64,000 nucleotides of DNA from DASRDZ01 sp035569495 (GCA_035569495.1 DATMMX010000012.1:1-64000), one strand, 5' to 3'. Shown: positions 23,521 through 32,708, counted from the first letter of the stretch. The notes: generated from the letters alone by a model not told the origin. Program-made: numbers and translations.

Positions 23521-24882
23521 CTACTCGGTGCTGGCGAAGATGGTCGTGGCGGAACTACCGGGGGAGCCGTCACGCCCGAAAAGGGAGTGCACCTCCGAGC
23601 TGCAGCCGAAGTCCCAGTGGCTCTTGTGCTCCTCGCTGTAGCTGGTGGTGACGGCAAGGCTCACCGCCCCGCCCCAGGCGGTGATACCGAGCCCGCCGCG
23701 CCAGGTTTGATCGGTGCCCTGAGTACGGGTGAACCCGCCATCGTCCGCCCCCGTCGAACTCTCGTAGTTGCATTGGCCGAAGTCGGCCTGGTTGTCGACG
23801 GGCTGGGCGTAGTACCCGTTCGGACCGTCGTTGGACGCGTCCCCGTAGCCCCAGAACTTGGTGCCACCGGTGTACTGGGTCGTGTAGGTCCGATAGATGT
23901 TGCGGCCCTGGCAGGGTGAGTCCGACTCCTCCTCCACGACGGTGTACTCGGCCGCGTACTGCTGCACTTGGTATGTGCCGACCCATCCGCTGCCACCGCC
24001 GTTGCCGTTGGTGTTGCCCATGTGCAGCGAGCCGTTGATGTTCCACGGACCGCCATCGCCATACTGAAACGCGAAGTCGATGTCCGTTGATGCCGTGCGG
24101 CCGTACTGCATGTGGCCCGTCTCGTCGTCCCAAGTGTGGAACTCGCTATACACGCCCCAGTCGTTCTCGGCGTTGATCCGGTACCAGTTCTGACCGCACT
24201 GGCTGGTGATGTTCGGTGTGGACTGATTCGCGACGAAGCAGTTGCTGGTCAAACAGGGCACCTTGTGTTCAACGTTGCTGACAGCGGTGCTGACGACGGG
24301 AACGACGGTGCCTGTCGCCACTCCCTGGTAGCTGTAGACCACCAAGAGGCCGCTGTTGCCAGTGCTTCTGACGGTGCCGATGACCGGATCAGCCACGGCG
24401 CTGGGTGCGACCAGGACAGCCACCCCCTTGCTGCCGTAGAGGTCGAGGTTTCCCTGCGCTCCTGCCACAGTGGGCGCAGTGACGGTCTCGCCATCGAGCT
24501 CGAAGTTCAGCCATCCGCCATTCGCCACTGCCTGGGCGAGCATGGCCGGGCCCAGCGAGGGCGCCGGAATCGAGTACGACCCGTCCGTTCCGGCGACGAC
24601 GACAGCGAGGGGCTGCGCGGGCGAAGCGACGGTGGTCGGGAGGACGCTTCCACTCGGGAGGACGGACAGCTTGACGAGCGCATTGGGGACGGGCTGACCG
24701 CCGGCCGTACGCACCTGGCCTTGCAGCACCCACAGCGGGGAGGCCAGAGCTGACGAGAAGGCGTGCGACGCCGGACCGGCGACGCTCAGCGTGAACGCGC
24801 CTACGACGACGGCAAGCCGTCGCGCCAGCAGGCGGCGTCTTGCGTGTGGACGCATGCCAAGAAGGCGACTTCTGCGCCTCAT
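23521..24882 (-). CDS. Exported protein with N-terminal carboxypeptidase-regulatory-like domain
   Basis: 453 residues. It has an Arg-rich start, a signal segment near residues 18-40 (LAVVVGAFTLSVAGPASHA), then a beta-sandwich of the CarboxypepD_reg type (WVLQGQVRTAGGQPVPNALVKLS...GTDGSYSIPAP) to about 120. The remaining 330 residues are Trp-, Gly- and Cys-containing, including NGNGGGSG and CSSEVHS, and I cannot assign them. ATG 24882 has AGGAG 7 nt upstream, the best ribosome site nearby. It is followed 11 bp later by the lipoprotein gene. Secreted enzyme or binding protein are both possible. Confidence 0.75.
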   Translation of the reverse strand: MRRRSRLLGMRPHARRRLLARRLAVVVGAFTLSVAGPASHAFSSALASPLWVLQGQVRTAGGQPVPNALVKLSVLPSGSVLPTTVASPAQPLAVVVAGTDGSYSIPAPSLGPAMLAQAVANGGWLNFELDGETVTAPTVAGAQGNLDLYGSKGVAVLVAPSAVADPVIGTVRSTGNSGLLVVYSYQGVATGTVVPVVSTAVSNVEHKVPCLTSNCFVANQSTPNITSQCGQNWYRINAENDWGVYSEFHTWDDETGHMQYGRTASTDIDFAFQYGDGGPWNINGSLHMGNTNGNGGGSGWVGTYQVQQYAAEYTVVEEESDSPCQGRNIYRTYTTQYTGGTKFWGYGDASNDGPNGYYAQPVDNQADFGQCNYESSTGADDGGFTRTQGTDQTWRGGLGITAWGGAVSLAVTTSYSEEHKSHWDFGCSSEVHSLFGRDGSPGSSATTIFASTE

Positions 24883-25476
24883 ATGTGATCTCCTATGGGT
24901 GGTTGACGGGAGGCTCCACGGTCGTCTTGCGGTCGCGGGAGCCGAACGCGACATAGGGGCGCGGGGGCCTACCACGCCTCCGCGCTCCGCTCAGCCGCCG
25001 GTCCCTGCGGGCGGCGCGATCCCCTTTCGCTCCATCGCGCTAGGCAGCCCTCCCCTGGTCGGGAGCGGATGAACGCACCCCAGCGCGGCGGCCTGTGGCG
25101 CAATCACGTCCAACCAGGCCGGGCACGCCACGCGGGAAGCAGATGCGCTGCAAACAATTCGCAGTCACCGACGCCGGGTGCACGCGAGTCCTCCGCCGGG
25201 ACGGTCGCAACCCGCCCTCTCCATGATCCTTCCAGTCACCCGCGTTTGCGGGCGGCGATCAGTCTGACTGGCCAAAGCTCGCGCTGTCAACGCCGTGTGA
25301 CATGCACGTCCTTTGAGAACGGCCCTGACCGGGCGGTCAACATCAGGGCCACCTACAGCCGGGGTCACGGCTTTGGTCCTACCCGCCATTGCTCCTCCCT
25401 TCCAATGCTTTCCGCCCGCTCGTGGTTACACACTATAGCTTGGCACCCTATCGAGGGTGCAAGCGTGTCGGACACC
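24883..25476. other. Intergenic region of about 590 bp with a possible small ORF
   Basis: Mostly featureless. A 74-codon minus-strand ORF (25165-25389) begins MAGRTKAV and has a strong GGGAGGAG directly before its ATG, but no family match and ordinary Arg-rich composition. It may be a small divergent target of the XRE regulator at 25477 or a chance ORF. The plus-strand side carries the XRE promoter and operator-like repeat. It also separates genes of more typical GC composition. Confidence 0.3.
25443..25460. promoter_or_regulatory. Inverted repeat before XRE gene
   Basis: GCACCCT-ATCG-AGGGTGC is a perfect 7+7 inverted repeat 16 bp upstream of ATG 25477. A TATAGC -10-like hexamer lies just upstream at 25434. 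It is the likely autoregulatory operator of the downstream HTH protein, although an RNA hairpin in the leader is also possible. Confidence 0.5.
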
Positions 25477-25701
25477 ATGCCTGCCCGACGCGGTATCCAG
25501 ATTGGCTTTGGCCGGGTGCTGAGGGACCGCCGCTTGGCCTTGGGGCTGTCCCAGGAGGCTCTGGCCGCCAGGGCAGATCTTCACCGCAACTATGTCGGCG
25601 AGGTCGAAAGGGGCGCCAAGTGCCCGTCCCTGTGCGCCGTGGAGGCTCTGGCCGAGGCGCTGGGTGTGCGACCGTCAGAGCTTGTGCGGGACGCCGAATA
25701 G
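25477..25701 (+). CDS. Small XRE-family DNA-binding protein
   Basis: 74 residues, essentially one Cro/C1-type helix-turn-helix: FGRVLRDRRLALGLSQEALAARADLHRNYVGEVERGAK, then a helix ending PSELVRDAE. There is no sensor or catalytic domain, so it is a stand-alone repressor. GTG 25465 is an alternative start adding MSDT-like residues. No toxin gene follows; the next feature is a tRNA on the other strand. Its target is perhaps its own promoter through the inverted repeat at 25443-25460. Confidence 0.78.
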   Translation: MPARRGIQIGFGRVLRDRRLALGLSQEALAARADLHRNYVGEVERGAKCPSLCAVEALAEALGVRPSELVRDAE

Positions 25702-25834
25702 GGCGGTGGCGAGGACCGACCACTCTCGCTCGCTGTCAAGGCGGCGTCAGTCGGCGCATCGCCTGGTCGCCTGCATCTTCGCCGGTTACTGAGGCTGAGC
25801 AGCGCACCGACAACAGTCTCCGGGTCTTCGACTG

Positions 25835-25909
25835 TGGAGCGGGAGACGAGGCTCGAACTCGCAACTTCAACCTTGGGAAGGTTGCACTCTACCGTTGAGT
25901 TACTCCCGC
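25835..25909 (-). tRNA. tRNA-Gly (anticodon CCC)
   Basis: A complete cloverleaf reads on the minus strand: acceptor GCGGGAG paired with CTCCCGC, D-arm ACTC/GAGT with loop AACGGTA, anticodon stem CAACC/GGTTG with loop TTCCCAA (anticodon CCC), and T-arm GCGAG/CTCGT with loop TTCGAGC. The discriminator base is T (at 25838) and CCA is encoded (25837-25835). It reads GGG codons. No attachment-site duplication or integrase was seen next to it. Confidence 0.94.
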
Positions 25910-25985
25910 TCGACAGAGCCAGGGCCGGAGTCTACCACCACCTCCGCGCTGCCCCCGGGGCGCCGCGGTGGTACCGTCCCTGCCC

Positions 25986-26264
25986 ATGATCACCGCCTTC
26001 CTGATGCTCGTCTGCGAGCCGGCGCGGATCCACGACGTGGGCACGGCGCTGGCCGACGCGGAGGGGGTGGCCGAGGTCTACACCACCACCGGGGACGTCG
26101 ACTTCATCGCGGTGGTGCGGGTCAAGGACCTCGACGCCCTGGCCACGCTGGTCACCGAGCGCCTCTCCACGCTCCCCGGCATCGTGCGCACCACCACCCA
26201 CCTGGCGATGCGCTCCTACGGTCGCGCCGAGGTCGCCGCCGCGTACGACATCGGGCTTGACTGA
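25986..26264 (+). CDS. Stand-alone Lrp/AsnC ligand-binding (RAM) domain protein
   Basis: 92 residues matching only the C-terminal RAM/ligand-binding half of Lrp/AsnC regulators (AFLMLVCEPARIHDVGTALADAEGVAEVYTTTGDVDFIAVVRVKD). No DNA-binding domain. Such proteins form dimers or octamers and may bind amino acids. Its last codons overlap the start of the ABC ATPase gene (TTG 26257 lies before the stop at 26262-26264), so it is translationally coupled to the exporter and could modulate it. Confidence 0.85.
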   Translation: MITAFLMLVCEPARIHDVGTALADAEGVAEVYTTTGDVDFIAVVRVKDLDALATLVTERLSTLPGIVRTTTHLAMRSYGRAEVAAAYDIGLD

Positions 26265-26988
26265 CACTCCCGCCGAGACCACCACCCGGCCGTCGCCGGC
26301 AGCAGCCGCACCAAGGCCGCCCGCGCTGGAGGCGCGCGACCTCCGCCGCAGCCTCCCCCTCGGCGACCGGCGCATCGAGATCCTCCGCGGCATCGACCTG
26401 ACCATCCTGCCGGGCGAATCGGTGGCCCTGATGGGCCCCAGCGGCAGCGGCAAGTCGACGCTGCTCGGCGTGCTCGCCGGGCTCGACCGCCCCACCGAGG
26501 GACGCGTGCTGGTCGACGGCATCGACATCACCGACATGCCCGAGAGCCGGCTCGCGGTGGTGCGCAACGCCAAGATCGGCATGGTGTTCCAGGCGTTCAA
26601 CCTCATCCCCACGCTGACCGCGCAGGAGAACGTCGAGGTCCCGCTCTACGTCGGCAGCCATCCCGGCTCCGCCGAGCAAAGGGCGAAACAGATGCTCGAC
26701 CTGGTCGGCCTCGCCCACCGCACCGGCCACAAGCCCAACCAGCTCAGCGGTGGCGAGCAGCAGCGCGTCGCCATCGCCCGCGCGCTGTCCACCGACCCCG
26801 CCATCGTCATCGCCGACGAGCCCACCGGCAACCTCGACGCCAGCACCGGCGAGCTGATCCTCCAACTCCTCGACGACCTGCGCCGCCGCCTGGGCACGAC
26901 CTTCCTGATCGCCACGCACGACCCGCACACCGCGTCGCGCGCCGAGCGCATCGTGACCATCGTCGACGGCCTCCTCCAAGAGCAGTAA
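26257..26988 (+). CDS. ABC transporter ATPase, LolD/MacB type
   Basis: 243 residues with every ABC motif: Walker A GPSGSGKST (60-68), Q-loop VFQAFNL, signature LSGGEQQRVAIARAL, Walker B IVIADEPTGNLD and the switch His in ATHDPHT. The first 20 residues are Pro/Thr/Ala-rich and not conserved. The unusual TTG 26257 is the best start because no ATG or GTG precedes the conserved domain. The FtsX-type permease starts 12 bp downstream, so the two make one MacB-like exporter or mechanotransmission complex. Confidence 0.9.
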   Translation: MTDTPAETTTRPSPAAAAPRPPALEARDLRRSLPLGDRRIEILRGIDLTILPGESVALMGPSGSGKSTLLGVLAGLDRPTEGRVLVDGIDITDMPESRLAVVRNAKIGMVFQAFNLIPTLTAQENVEVPLYVGSHPGSAEQRAKQMLDLVGLAHRTGHKPNQLSGGEQQRVAIARALSTDPAIVIADEPTGNLDASTGELILQLLDDLRRRLGTTFLIATHDPHTASRAERIVTIVDGLLQEQ

Positions 26989-27000
26989 CCCAAAAGACCA

Positions 27001-29754
27001 ATGCGCGGCCGCTCCCGCCTCTACTTCAGCTATGCGACCCGCTCCCTGCGCCGCGGCGGGCAGCGCAGCCTGCTGGCCATCTTCTGCGTCGCCGTCGGCG
27101 TCATGGCGGTGGTGGCGCTGCGCCTCGCCGGCGACATGGTCACCCTCTCGCTGACCAGCAACGTGCGCGAGGTCAACGGCGGCGACGTGTCGATGCAGTC
27201 GACGGCGCTCCCCCTCAGCGCGCAGGACCTGCAGCCCCTCGACCAGCTCAAGCAGCAGGGCCAGATCAACGACTGGATCGCGCTGGGCACCACCTCCGCC
27301 GCCACGATTCGCAAGCTGCCACAAGGGCATTCGGTCACCCTGCCGCTCTACGTCATCGACGACCCCAGCCGCTTCCCCCTGCTCGGCAGCGGCAGCCTCG
27401 ACCAGCCCAGCGGCGGCACCTACGCGCAGCAGCTCAAGGCAGGCACCATCGTCGTCTCCACGTTCGTGGCCGACGAGGGCGGGCTGAGGCCCGGCGACCG
27501 CGCCCACATCACGGTGGCGGGCGGCCAGGGCACCGACGTCACGGTGGGCGGCGTGGCCGCCAACACGCGCTTCGCCGGACAGATCGCGGTCGGCTACATC
27601 ACCCGCGCCACCTTCGCCCAGCTCACCCCGAGCGCCGCGCCGCGCTACGGCCTGGTCGAGATGACCACACCCAGCAGCGACGCCGCCCAGCAGGTCGCCG
27701 ACCAGCTCCGCAGCGACTTCCCCCAGGCCACCGTGGTCACGGTTCAGGACGCGATCGACCAGAACCTGCAGGCCTCCACAGACACCAGCCGCTTCCTGCA
27801 GATCGTTGGACTGCTGGCGCTGCTCATCGGCGGCGTCGGCATCGTCAACACCATGCAGGTGATGCTGTCGCGACGGCGCGTCGAGATCGCCATGCTCAAG
27901 ACCAGCGGATACCGCAGGCGCGACCTCTACGCGCTGTTCGCCCTCGAAGCGGGGCTGATCGGCCTCGCGGGTGGCCTGCTCGGAACCGCCGTGGGCACGG
28001 GGCTGAGCGACGTGGTGCGCATCCTCGTCGAGCGCCTTTTCAACGTGCCGATCACCTTCAGCATCAGCGCGGGCACGCTGATCACGGGGGTGCTGGTCGG
28101 CCTGGTGACCGCGCTGATCTTCGGTCTGCTGCCCATCGTGCGTGCCGCGGCGATCCGTCCCGTCGCCGTGCTGAGGGACATGGGCGAGGGCGTCACCGCA
28201 GGGAGCTGGGCGCAGACCGCCGGGCTGTACGCGCTGCTGGTCCTGCTCTTCACCGCGCTCAGCGCCGGACTGCTGGGCAGCGTGCCAATCGCCATCGCCG
28301 CGGTGGTGGGCGCGCTCGTCGTCATCCTCGTCCTCGCGGGCATCTTCGCCGGGATCGTCACCCTGATCGGGCACATTCCCATCCCCGAGCGCTCGACGCC
28401 GGCGCAGATCGCCGCCGCCCTCGCCGCGCTCGCCATCGCGCTGCTGGTGACGGCAAGCCAGCGAGCGGTCGGCACCTGCCTGCTCATCGCCGCCATCCCC
28501 TACTGCGTCGCGGTTGCACTGCCACGAAATCGCCGCATCGCGGTGAAGCTCGCCCTGCGCTCGCTCTCACGGGCCCGCGGCCGCACCACCGCCACGCTGG
28601 TGGCGCTGTTCGCCGGGGTGTTCACCATCGGCCTGATCCTGGTGCTGGGCCAGAACATCACCAGCAAGATCGAGAGCGGCATCACCAGGGCGACCACCTT
28701 CAACGTGTTCGCCATTGCCTCCGCCAGCGACGCCGCCAAGGCCACGACAGCCACGCAGAAGCTCGACGGTGTGCAAGAGCGGCGCGTCACCGAGGACGTC
28801 GCCACCAAGCCGACGGCGATCAACGGCCGGCCGCTCAGCGAGGTGCTGCCCCCGGTCGCGCCCAGCCCGACCGGCACGGTCGAGCGCGGCAACCCGTTCC
28901 GGCTCAGCGCGCTCGACGGCGTCGAGGGCTACGACCTCGGCCACAACCAGCTCCCCGACACCACCGCGATCGAGGGCCGCGTCCTCGACTCGACCGACGC
29001 GGGAACCACCAACGTCCTGCTGCGCAACGACCTGCACACCGGCGTGCTCAAGCTGCAGGTCGGTGACACCATCGGCCTGCAGCAGTCGCAGAACGGCCGG
29101 CAGGTGACGGTCACCATCGCCGGCTTCTACACCCCGGTGGCGCGCACCAGCACCGGCCTGGTCTTCCGCACCTTCTTCAGCCCCGTCGTCGCCGACCTGT
29201 CGGTGGTGCGCAACCTGGGCACCGACCAGGGGACGACGGTGATCGGCATGAAGCTCGACCCGCAGCAGAGCCGCACCGCGCTGACCACCCTGGAGAACGC
29301 GCTGCCCGACTCGACGATCATCAACCTCGCCGACTTCGGCGCCATCGTGGACCAGATCGTCAGCAACCTGGTCAACCTGCTGGTGGCGCTGGCCAGCCTG
29401 GCGCTGTTCGCCGGGATCATCATCATCGCCAACGCGGTCGCCCTGGCCATGCTGGAGCGGCGCCGCGAGATCGGCATCCTCAAGTCGGTGGGCCACACCA
29501 GCAGCAGCGTGCTCGCCCAGGTGCTGGTCGAGAACGGCACCGTGGGCGCCATCGCCGGCGTCGCGGGAATGCTGCTGGTCACCGTCGCCACCGCGCTGCT
29601 CGGTGTCTACGTGCTGCAGACCGACCTCAGCGTCGGCGGCCCGATCGTCGCTGCGGTCGCGGTCGGCGTCACCGCGCTGACCACGGCGACCGCGGCGCTC
29701 GTCGCCTGGGGCCCCACCCGCGCACGTCCACTCGACGTGCTGCGGTACGAATAA
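27001..29754 (+). CDS. FtsX/MacB-type ABC permease with two FtsX domains
   Basis: 917 residues. It follows the common two-block layout: an N-terminal helix (residues 15-40), an extracellular MacB_PCD-like domain to about 260, FtsX domain 1 (about 265-385), several central helices (about 405-500), a second helix plus extracellular domain (about 510-780), and FtsX domain 2 (about 790-910), ending DVLRYE. Each FtsX domain carries the RRREIGILKSVG-type motif (RRRVEIAMLKTSG and RRREIGILKSVG). Partner of the ATPase immediately upstream. The role could be lipoprotein or lipid export or antimicrobial-peptide defence. Confidence 0.9.
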   Translation: MRGRSRLYFSYATRSLRRGGQRSLLAIFCVAVGVMAVVALRLAGDMVTLSLTSNVREVNGGDVSMQSTALPLSAQDLQPLDQLKQQGQINDWIALGTTSAATIRKLPQGHSVTLPLYVIDDPSRFPLLGSGSLDQPSGGTYAQQLKAGTIVVSTFVADEGGLRPGDRAHITVAGGQGTDVTVGGVAANTRFAGQIAVGYITRATFAQLTPSAAPRYGLVEMTTPSSDAAQQVADQLRSDFPQATVVTVQDAIDQNLQASTDTSRFLQIVGLLALLIGGVGIVNTMQVMLSRRRVEIAMLKTSGYRRRDLYALFALEAGLIGLAGGLLGTAVGTGLSDVVRILVERLFNVPITFSISAGTLITGVLVGLVTALIFGLLPIVRAAAIRPVAVLRDMGEGVTAGSWAQTAGLYALLVLLFTALSAGLLGSVPIAIAAVVGALVVILVLAGIFAGIVTLIGHIPIPERSTPAQIAAALAALAIALLVTASQRAVGTCLLIAAIPYCVAVALPRNRRIAVKLALRSLSRARGRTTATLVALFAGVFTIGLILVLGQNITSKIESGITRATTFNVFAIASASDAAKATTATQKLDGVQERRVTEDVATKPTAINGRPLSEVLPPVAPSPTGTVERGNPFRLSALDGVEGYDLGHNQLPDTTAIEGRVLDSTDAGTTNVLLRNDLHTGVLKLQVGDTIGLQQSQNGRQVTVTIAGFYTPVARTSTGLVFRTFFSPVVADLSVVRNLGTDQGTTVIGMKLDPQQSRTALTTLENALPDSTIINLADFGAIVDQIVSNLVNLLVALASLALFAGIIIIANAVALAMLERRREIGILKSVGHTSSSVLAQVLVENGTVGAIAGVAGMLLVTVATALLGVYVLQTDLSVGGPIVAAVAVGVTALTTATAALVAWGPTRARPLDVLRYE

Positions 29755-29768
29755 ACCCAGCAGCCACT

Positions 29769-32300
29769 CTACGGCCGGTCGACGACCGACGACGTCCCCG
29801 CCGGCGTCCCGCCCACCTCCTGCGCCGCGCGCACCCGCTCCGCGTACTCGCCGAGCAGCGCGCGCCCCTGGGTCTCGTCCTCGACGCTGACCACGACGTG
29901 GTAGTACGGCGCGTCCGGATCCGGCTGCACCAGCACGTAGCCGCCGTCGACCAGCACCTTGATGCCGTCGGCGAGGTCGAGCAGGGTGTCGTCGTGCTGC
30001 TCCAGGAGCACGCGCATCACCCGGCCCTTGGCCTCCCACGCACAGAACTCGGTGCGCGTCAGGTACACGCCGTCCGGCAATGACTGGCGCACCTCGCTCA
30101 GCGTCCGCCCGCTCAGCGCCAGCAGCTCCAGCACCTTGGCGACGGTGAACATGCCGTCGAAGGCGCCGAGGTGCGACGGCCAGCAGAAGCCGCCGTCGTC
30201 GTCCGCCGCCAGCACCGCGTCGACCTGCAGCGCGCTGCGGATCAGCGACGCGGGATCGCCCTTGGCCGCGATGTGCGTCCCGCCCAGCCCTTCGATGACT
30301 CGCGTGATCCAGTGTGGCGCCGTCGCGGGAGTCACCACCGGTCCCGGTGTGCGCTGCAGCGCCAGGACGCAGAGCACGGCCAGCGCCTGGTGCACGTCGA
30401 GCAGTGTGCCGGTGTCGTCGATGATGCGCACCCGCTCTGCGGACGGGTTGAGGTGCATGCCGAGATGCGCCTTGATGGTGCGCGAGATCAGCGCCGCCTC
30501 CTCCAAGGCGGCGCGGAACTGGTCGGGCGGCTTGGGCTTGTACTGCTCGCCGAACCCGGAGTGCAGCGGCACGCCGGTGACGTCGAGGGCGTTGAGCACC
30601 TCGGGCAGCGCCATCGACGCCGAGCTGTAGTCGTACTCCATGAGCAGCCGCAGCTGGGCGCGCCGCACCGCCTCGACGTCGATGGCGGAGAGCACCGCGC
30701 GGCGGTAGGCGTCGAGCGGGTCGGCGTAGTCGATCTCGCCCATCTCGTAGAAGGCGACGCGGCGGATGTCCTCGCGGAAGAAGAGGTTCTCCAGCTTGCG
30801 CTCGGCGCGCTTGTCGATCTGCACGCCGGCGGAGTCGTAGAAGCGGATGTCGGCGCTGCGCTGGTCGAGCGGCGAGGAGATGACGTGCACGCCGGCCGCG
30901 AAGTCGTCGGCGCGGATGGCGTGCTGGGTGACCGGCACGGGCAGCTCGGAGAGGTCGCGGACGTTGCCGCCCGCGCTGACGATCCCCGCGATCAGCGCCC
31001 GCTTGATCATGCGTGAGGATCGCGAGCGGTCGCGGGTCACCGCCAGCGTCGAGCCCTTGGGCATGGTGGCAGCGTAGGCGGCGCCGAGTCGCGAGCAGAA
31101 CTCGGGGGTCAGCTCGACGTTGATCAGACCGGTCAGTCCATAGGAGGCGAACAGGCCGCGCTTCCACTCCCCCGCCCAGATGATCGACTCGTGCACCGTC
31201 GACCCCGCCTGCACCTCCTTGTGCGGCCAGATCTTCACCTCGGCGGCGACCCGCGACCCCGCGCCGATGACGCACTCGTCGCCGACCACGGTGTTCTCCT
31301 CGAGGAGCACGTTGTTCTTGACGGTGACGTTGCGGCACACCAGCGACTGGCGCAGCCGCGAGTTCTCGCCGATGTACGAGTTCGGCCAGATCACGCTGTT
31401 GGAGACCTTGGCGTTGTCGTCGACGATGACGTACTTGTCGACCACCACCGGCCCGTTGAGGAAGGCGCCCGCCTTGATCTTGGCCTCGTCGCCGATGTAG
31501 GCGGGCCCGTCCACCTTGACGTCGACGCCGAACTCGACGCCCTCGCCGAGCCAGACGTTGTTGTCGTGGCGGCGGCCGGGGATGCGGCAGCGCACCCGTC
31601 CTTCCAGCACGTCCCAGTTGGCCTGCATGTACGACTGGATGTTGCCGATGTCGCACCAGTACCCCGAGGCCACGATGCCGAACAGCGGGTCGCCCCTGCG
31701 CAGCATCTGGGGGAAGACGTCCTGCGACCAGTCGTACGACATCGCCGGCTTGACGTAGTCGAGCACGCGCGGCTCGATGACGTAGATGCCGGTGTTGGCC
31801 TGATCGCTGAAGACCTCGCCCCAGGACGGCTTCTCCAGGAAGCGGCGCACCGCCCCGTCGCCGTCGGTGACCACCACGCCGTATTCGAGGGGATTGGGCA
31901 CGCTGTAGAGGACGATGGTGGCGTGCGAGGCGCGACGCCGGTGCTCTTCGATCGCCCAGGTGAGGTCGAAGTCGGTGAGCGCGTCGCCGCTGATCACCAG
32001 GAAGGTGTCGTCGAGCAGGTGGGCGGCGTTCCTGACGCTGCCCGCGGTGCCCAGCGGGGAGTCCTCGACGACGTACTCGATCGACATGCCGAAGTCGCTG
32101 CCGTCGCCGAAGTGGTTGCGGATATCGGCGCCGAGGTAGGCGAGGGTGACCACCACCTCGGTGATGCCGTGCTCGCGGAGCAGGTTGAGAATGTGCTCCA
32201 TCACCGGCAGGCCGACCACCGGCACCAGCGGCTTGGGACGCCGGCTGGTGAGCGGACGCAGCCGCGAGCCCTCACCGCCTGCCATGACGACTGCCTTCAC
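29769..32300 (-). CDS. Mannose-1-phosphate guanylyltransferase fused to a degenerate phosphomannomutase domain
   Basis: 843 residues. Residues 1-240 form a nucleotidyltransferase with the GGEGSRLRPLT pyrophosphorylase signature and FLEKP. Residues 250-370 form a left-handed beta-helix of hexapeptide repeats. Residues 385-840 match the phosphohexomutase fold, but its key motifs are altered. The phosphoserine loop TASHNP is replaced by ISSPLD near residue 475, with only a Ser kept, and the DGDADR metal loop appears as AADDDGG near 690. The first part should make GDP-mannose (or a related NDP-sugar); the second may be regulatory. GTG 32300 has GGGAG 7 nt upstream. It could feed the mannosyltransferase at 58555. 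Confidence 0.85.
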   Translation of the reverse strand: MKAVVMAGGEGSRLRPLTSRRPKPLVPVVGLPVMEHILNLLREHGITEVVVTLAYLGADIRNHFGDGSDFGMSIEYVVEDSPLGTAGSVRNAAHLLDDTFLVISGDALTDFDLTWAIEEHRRRASHATIVLYSVPNPLEYGVVVTDGDGAVRRFLEKPSWGEVFSDQANTGIYVIEPRVLDYVKPAMSYDWSQDVFPQMLRRGDPLFGIVASGYWCDIGNIQSYMQANWDVLEGRVRCRIPGRRHDNNVWLGEGVEFGVDVKVDGPAYIGDEAKIKAGAFLNGPVVVDKYVIVDDNAKVSNSVIWPNSYIGENSRLRQSLVCRNVTVKNNVLLEENTVVGDECVIGAGSRVAAEVKIWPHKEVQAGSTVHESIIWAGEWKRGLFASYGLTGLINVELTPEFCSRLGAAYAATMPKGSTLAVTRDRSRSSRMIKRALIAGIVSAGGNVRDLSELPVPVTQHAIRADDFAAGVHVISSPLDQRSADIRFYDSAGVQIDKRAERKLENLFFREDIRRVAFYEMGEIDYADPLDAYRRAVLSAIDVEAVRRAQLRLLMEYDYSSASMALPEVLNALDVTGVPLHSGFGEQYKPKPPDQFRAALEEAALISRTIKAHLGMHLNPSAERVRIIDDTGTLLDVHQALAVLCVLALQRTPGPVVTPATAPHWITRVIEGLGGTHIAAKGDPASLIRSALQVDAVLAADDDGGFCWPSHLGAFDGMFTVAKVLELLALSGRTLSEVRQSLPDGVYLTRTEFCAWEAKGRVMRVLLEQHDDTLLDLADGIKVLVDGGYVLVQPDPDAPYYHVVVSVEDETQGRALLGEYAERVRAAQEVGGTPAGTSSVVDRP

Positions 32301-32398
32301 GGACTCGCTCCCGCGGTGGTGGCGGATGACTGCGACGACGTGCGCTCGATGATAGGTCGGGAGATGGAGGGGCCGCCGCTCGCCGCCTTAAAAGGGAA

Positions 32399-32431
32399 CG
32401 GCGCCGGTCAGCCTGGTTGCTGCCGGCGCCG
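32399..32431 (-). terminator. Rho-independent terminator after the 80-residue ORF
   Basis: A perfect 9-bp stem (CCGGCGCCG arms at 32399-32407 and 32423-32431) with a 15-nt loop is followed on the minus strand by TTCCCTTTT. It lies 20 bp after the stop of the small gene at 32452 and upstream of the guanylyltransferase. Confidence 0.7.
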
Positions 32432-32451
32432 TGCCGTGATGGGGAGGCCGC

Positions 32452-32694
32452 TCAGCGTTCTGTGCTGCCGGCGCTCCGCTTCGCCCAGTAGGCGAGGGTC
32501 GCCTCCTCCTCAGCCTTCTGTGCCTGGCCGAGCCAGGCGCGCCACTCCCGCTCGTAGCCGGAGGGTGGAGTGAAGAGGGCGTCCCACTTCCACGTGGGGG
32601 GCAGGGTCGGGGTGATGTTCTGCAGAGGTTCCATGATTGCTTCATCCGGCGGTGCTGGTTCGCCGCCGAGGTCATAGTTCCTCGGCCCCGCCAT
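32452..32694 (-). CDS. Small protein of unknown function
   Basis: 80 residues, Trp-rich (W at about 35, 37, 51, 54 and 70) and Glu/Ala-rich in the C-terminal half, with WKWDALFTPPSGYEREWRAW. No signal peptide, transmembrane segment or known motif. An in-frame ATG at residue 21 (MEPLQNI) is an alternative start. It is downstream of the protease gene (gap 14 bp) on the same strand, and followed by a clear terminator, which supports a real end of a transcription unit. Family unknown. Confidence 0.55.
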   Translation of the reverse strand: MAGPRNYDLGGEPAPPDEAIMEPLQNITPTLPPTWKWDALFTPPSGYEREWRAWLGQAQKAEEEATLAYWAKRSAGSTER

Positions 32695-32708
32695 GTCGAA
32701 ACCTGGGG

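Noticed and set aside
25835..25909. tRNA as integration site of a mobile element
   Set aside because: No integrase, no direct repeat of the tRNA 3' end and no change in gene content were seen around it.
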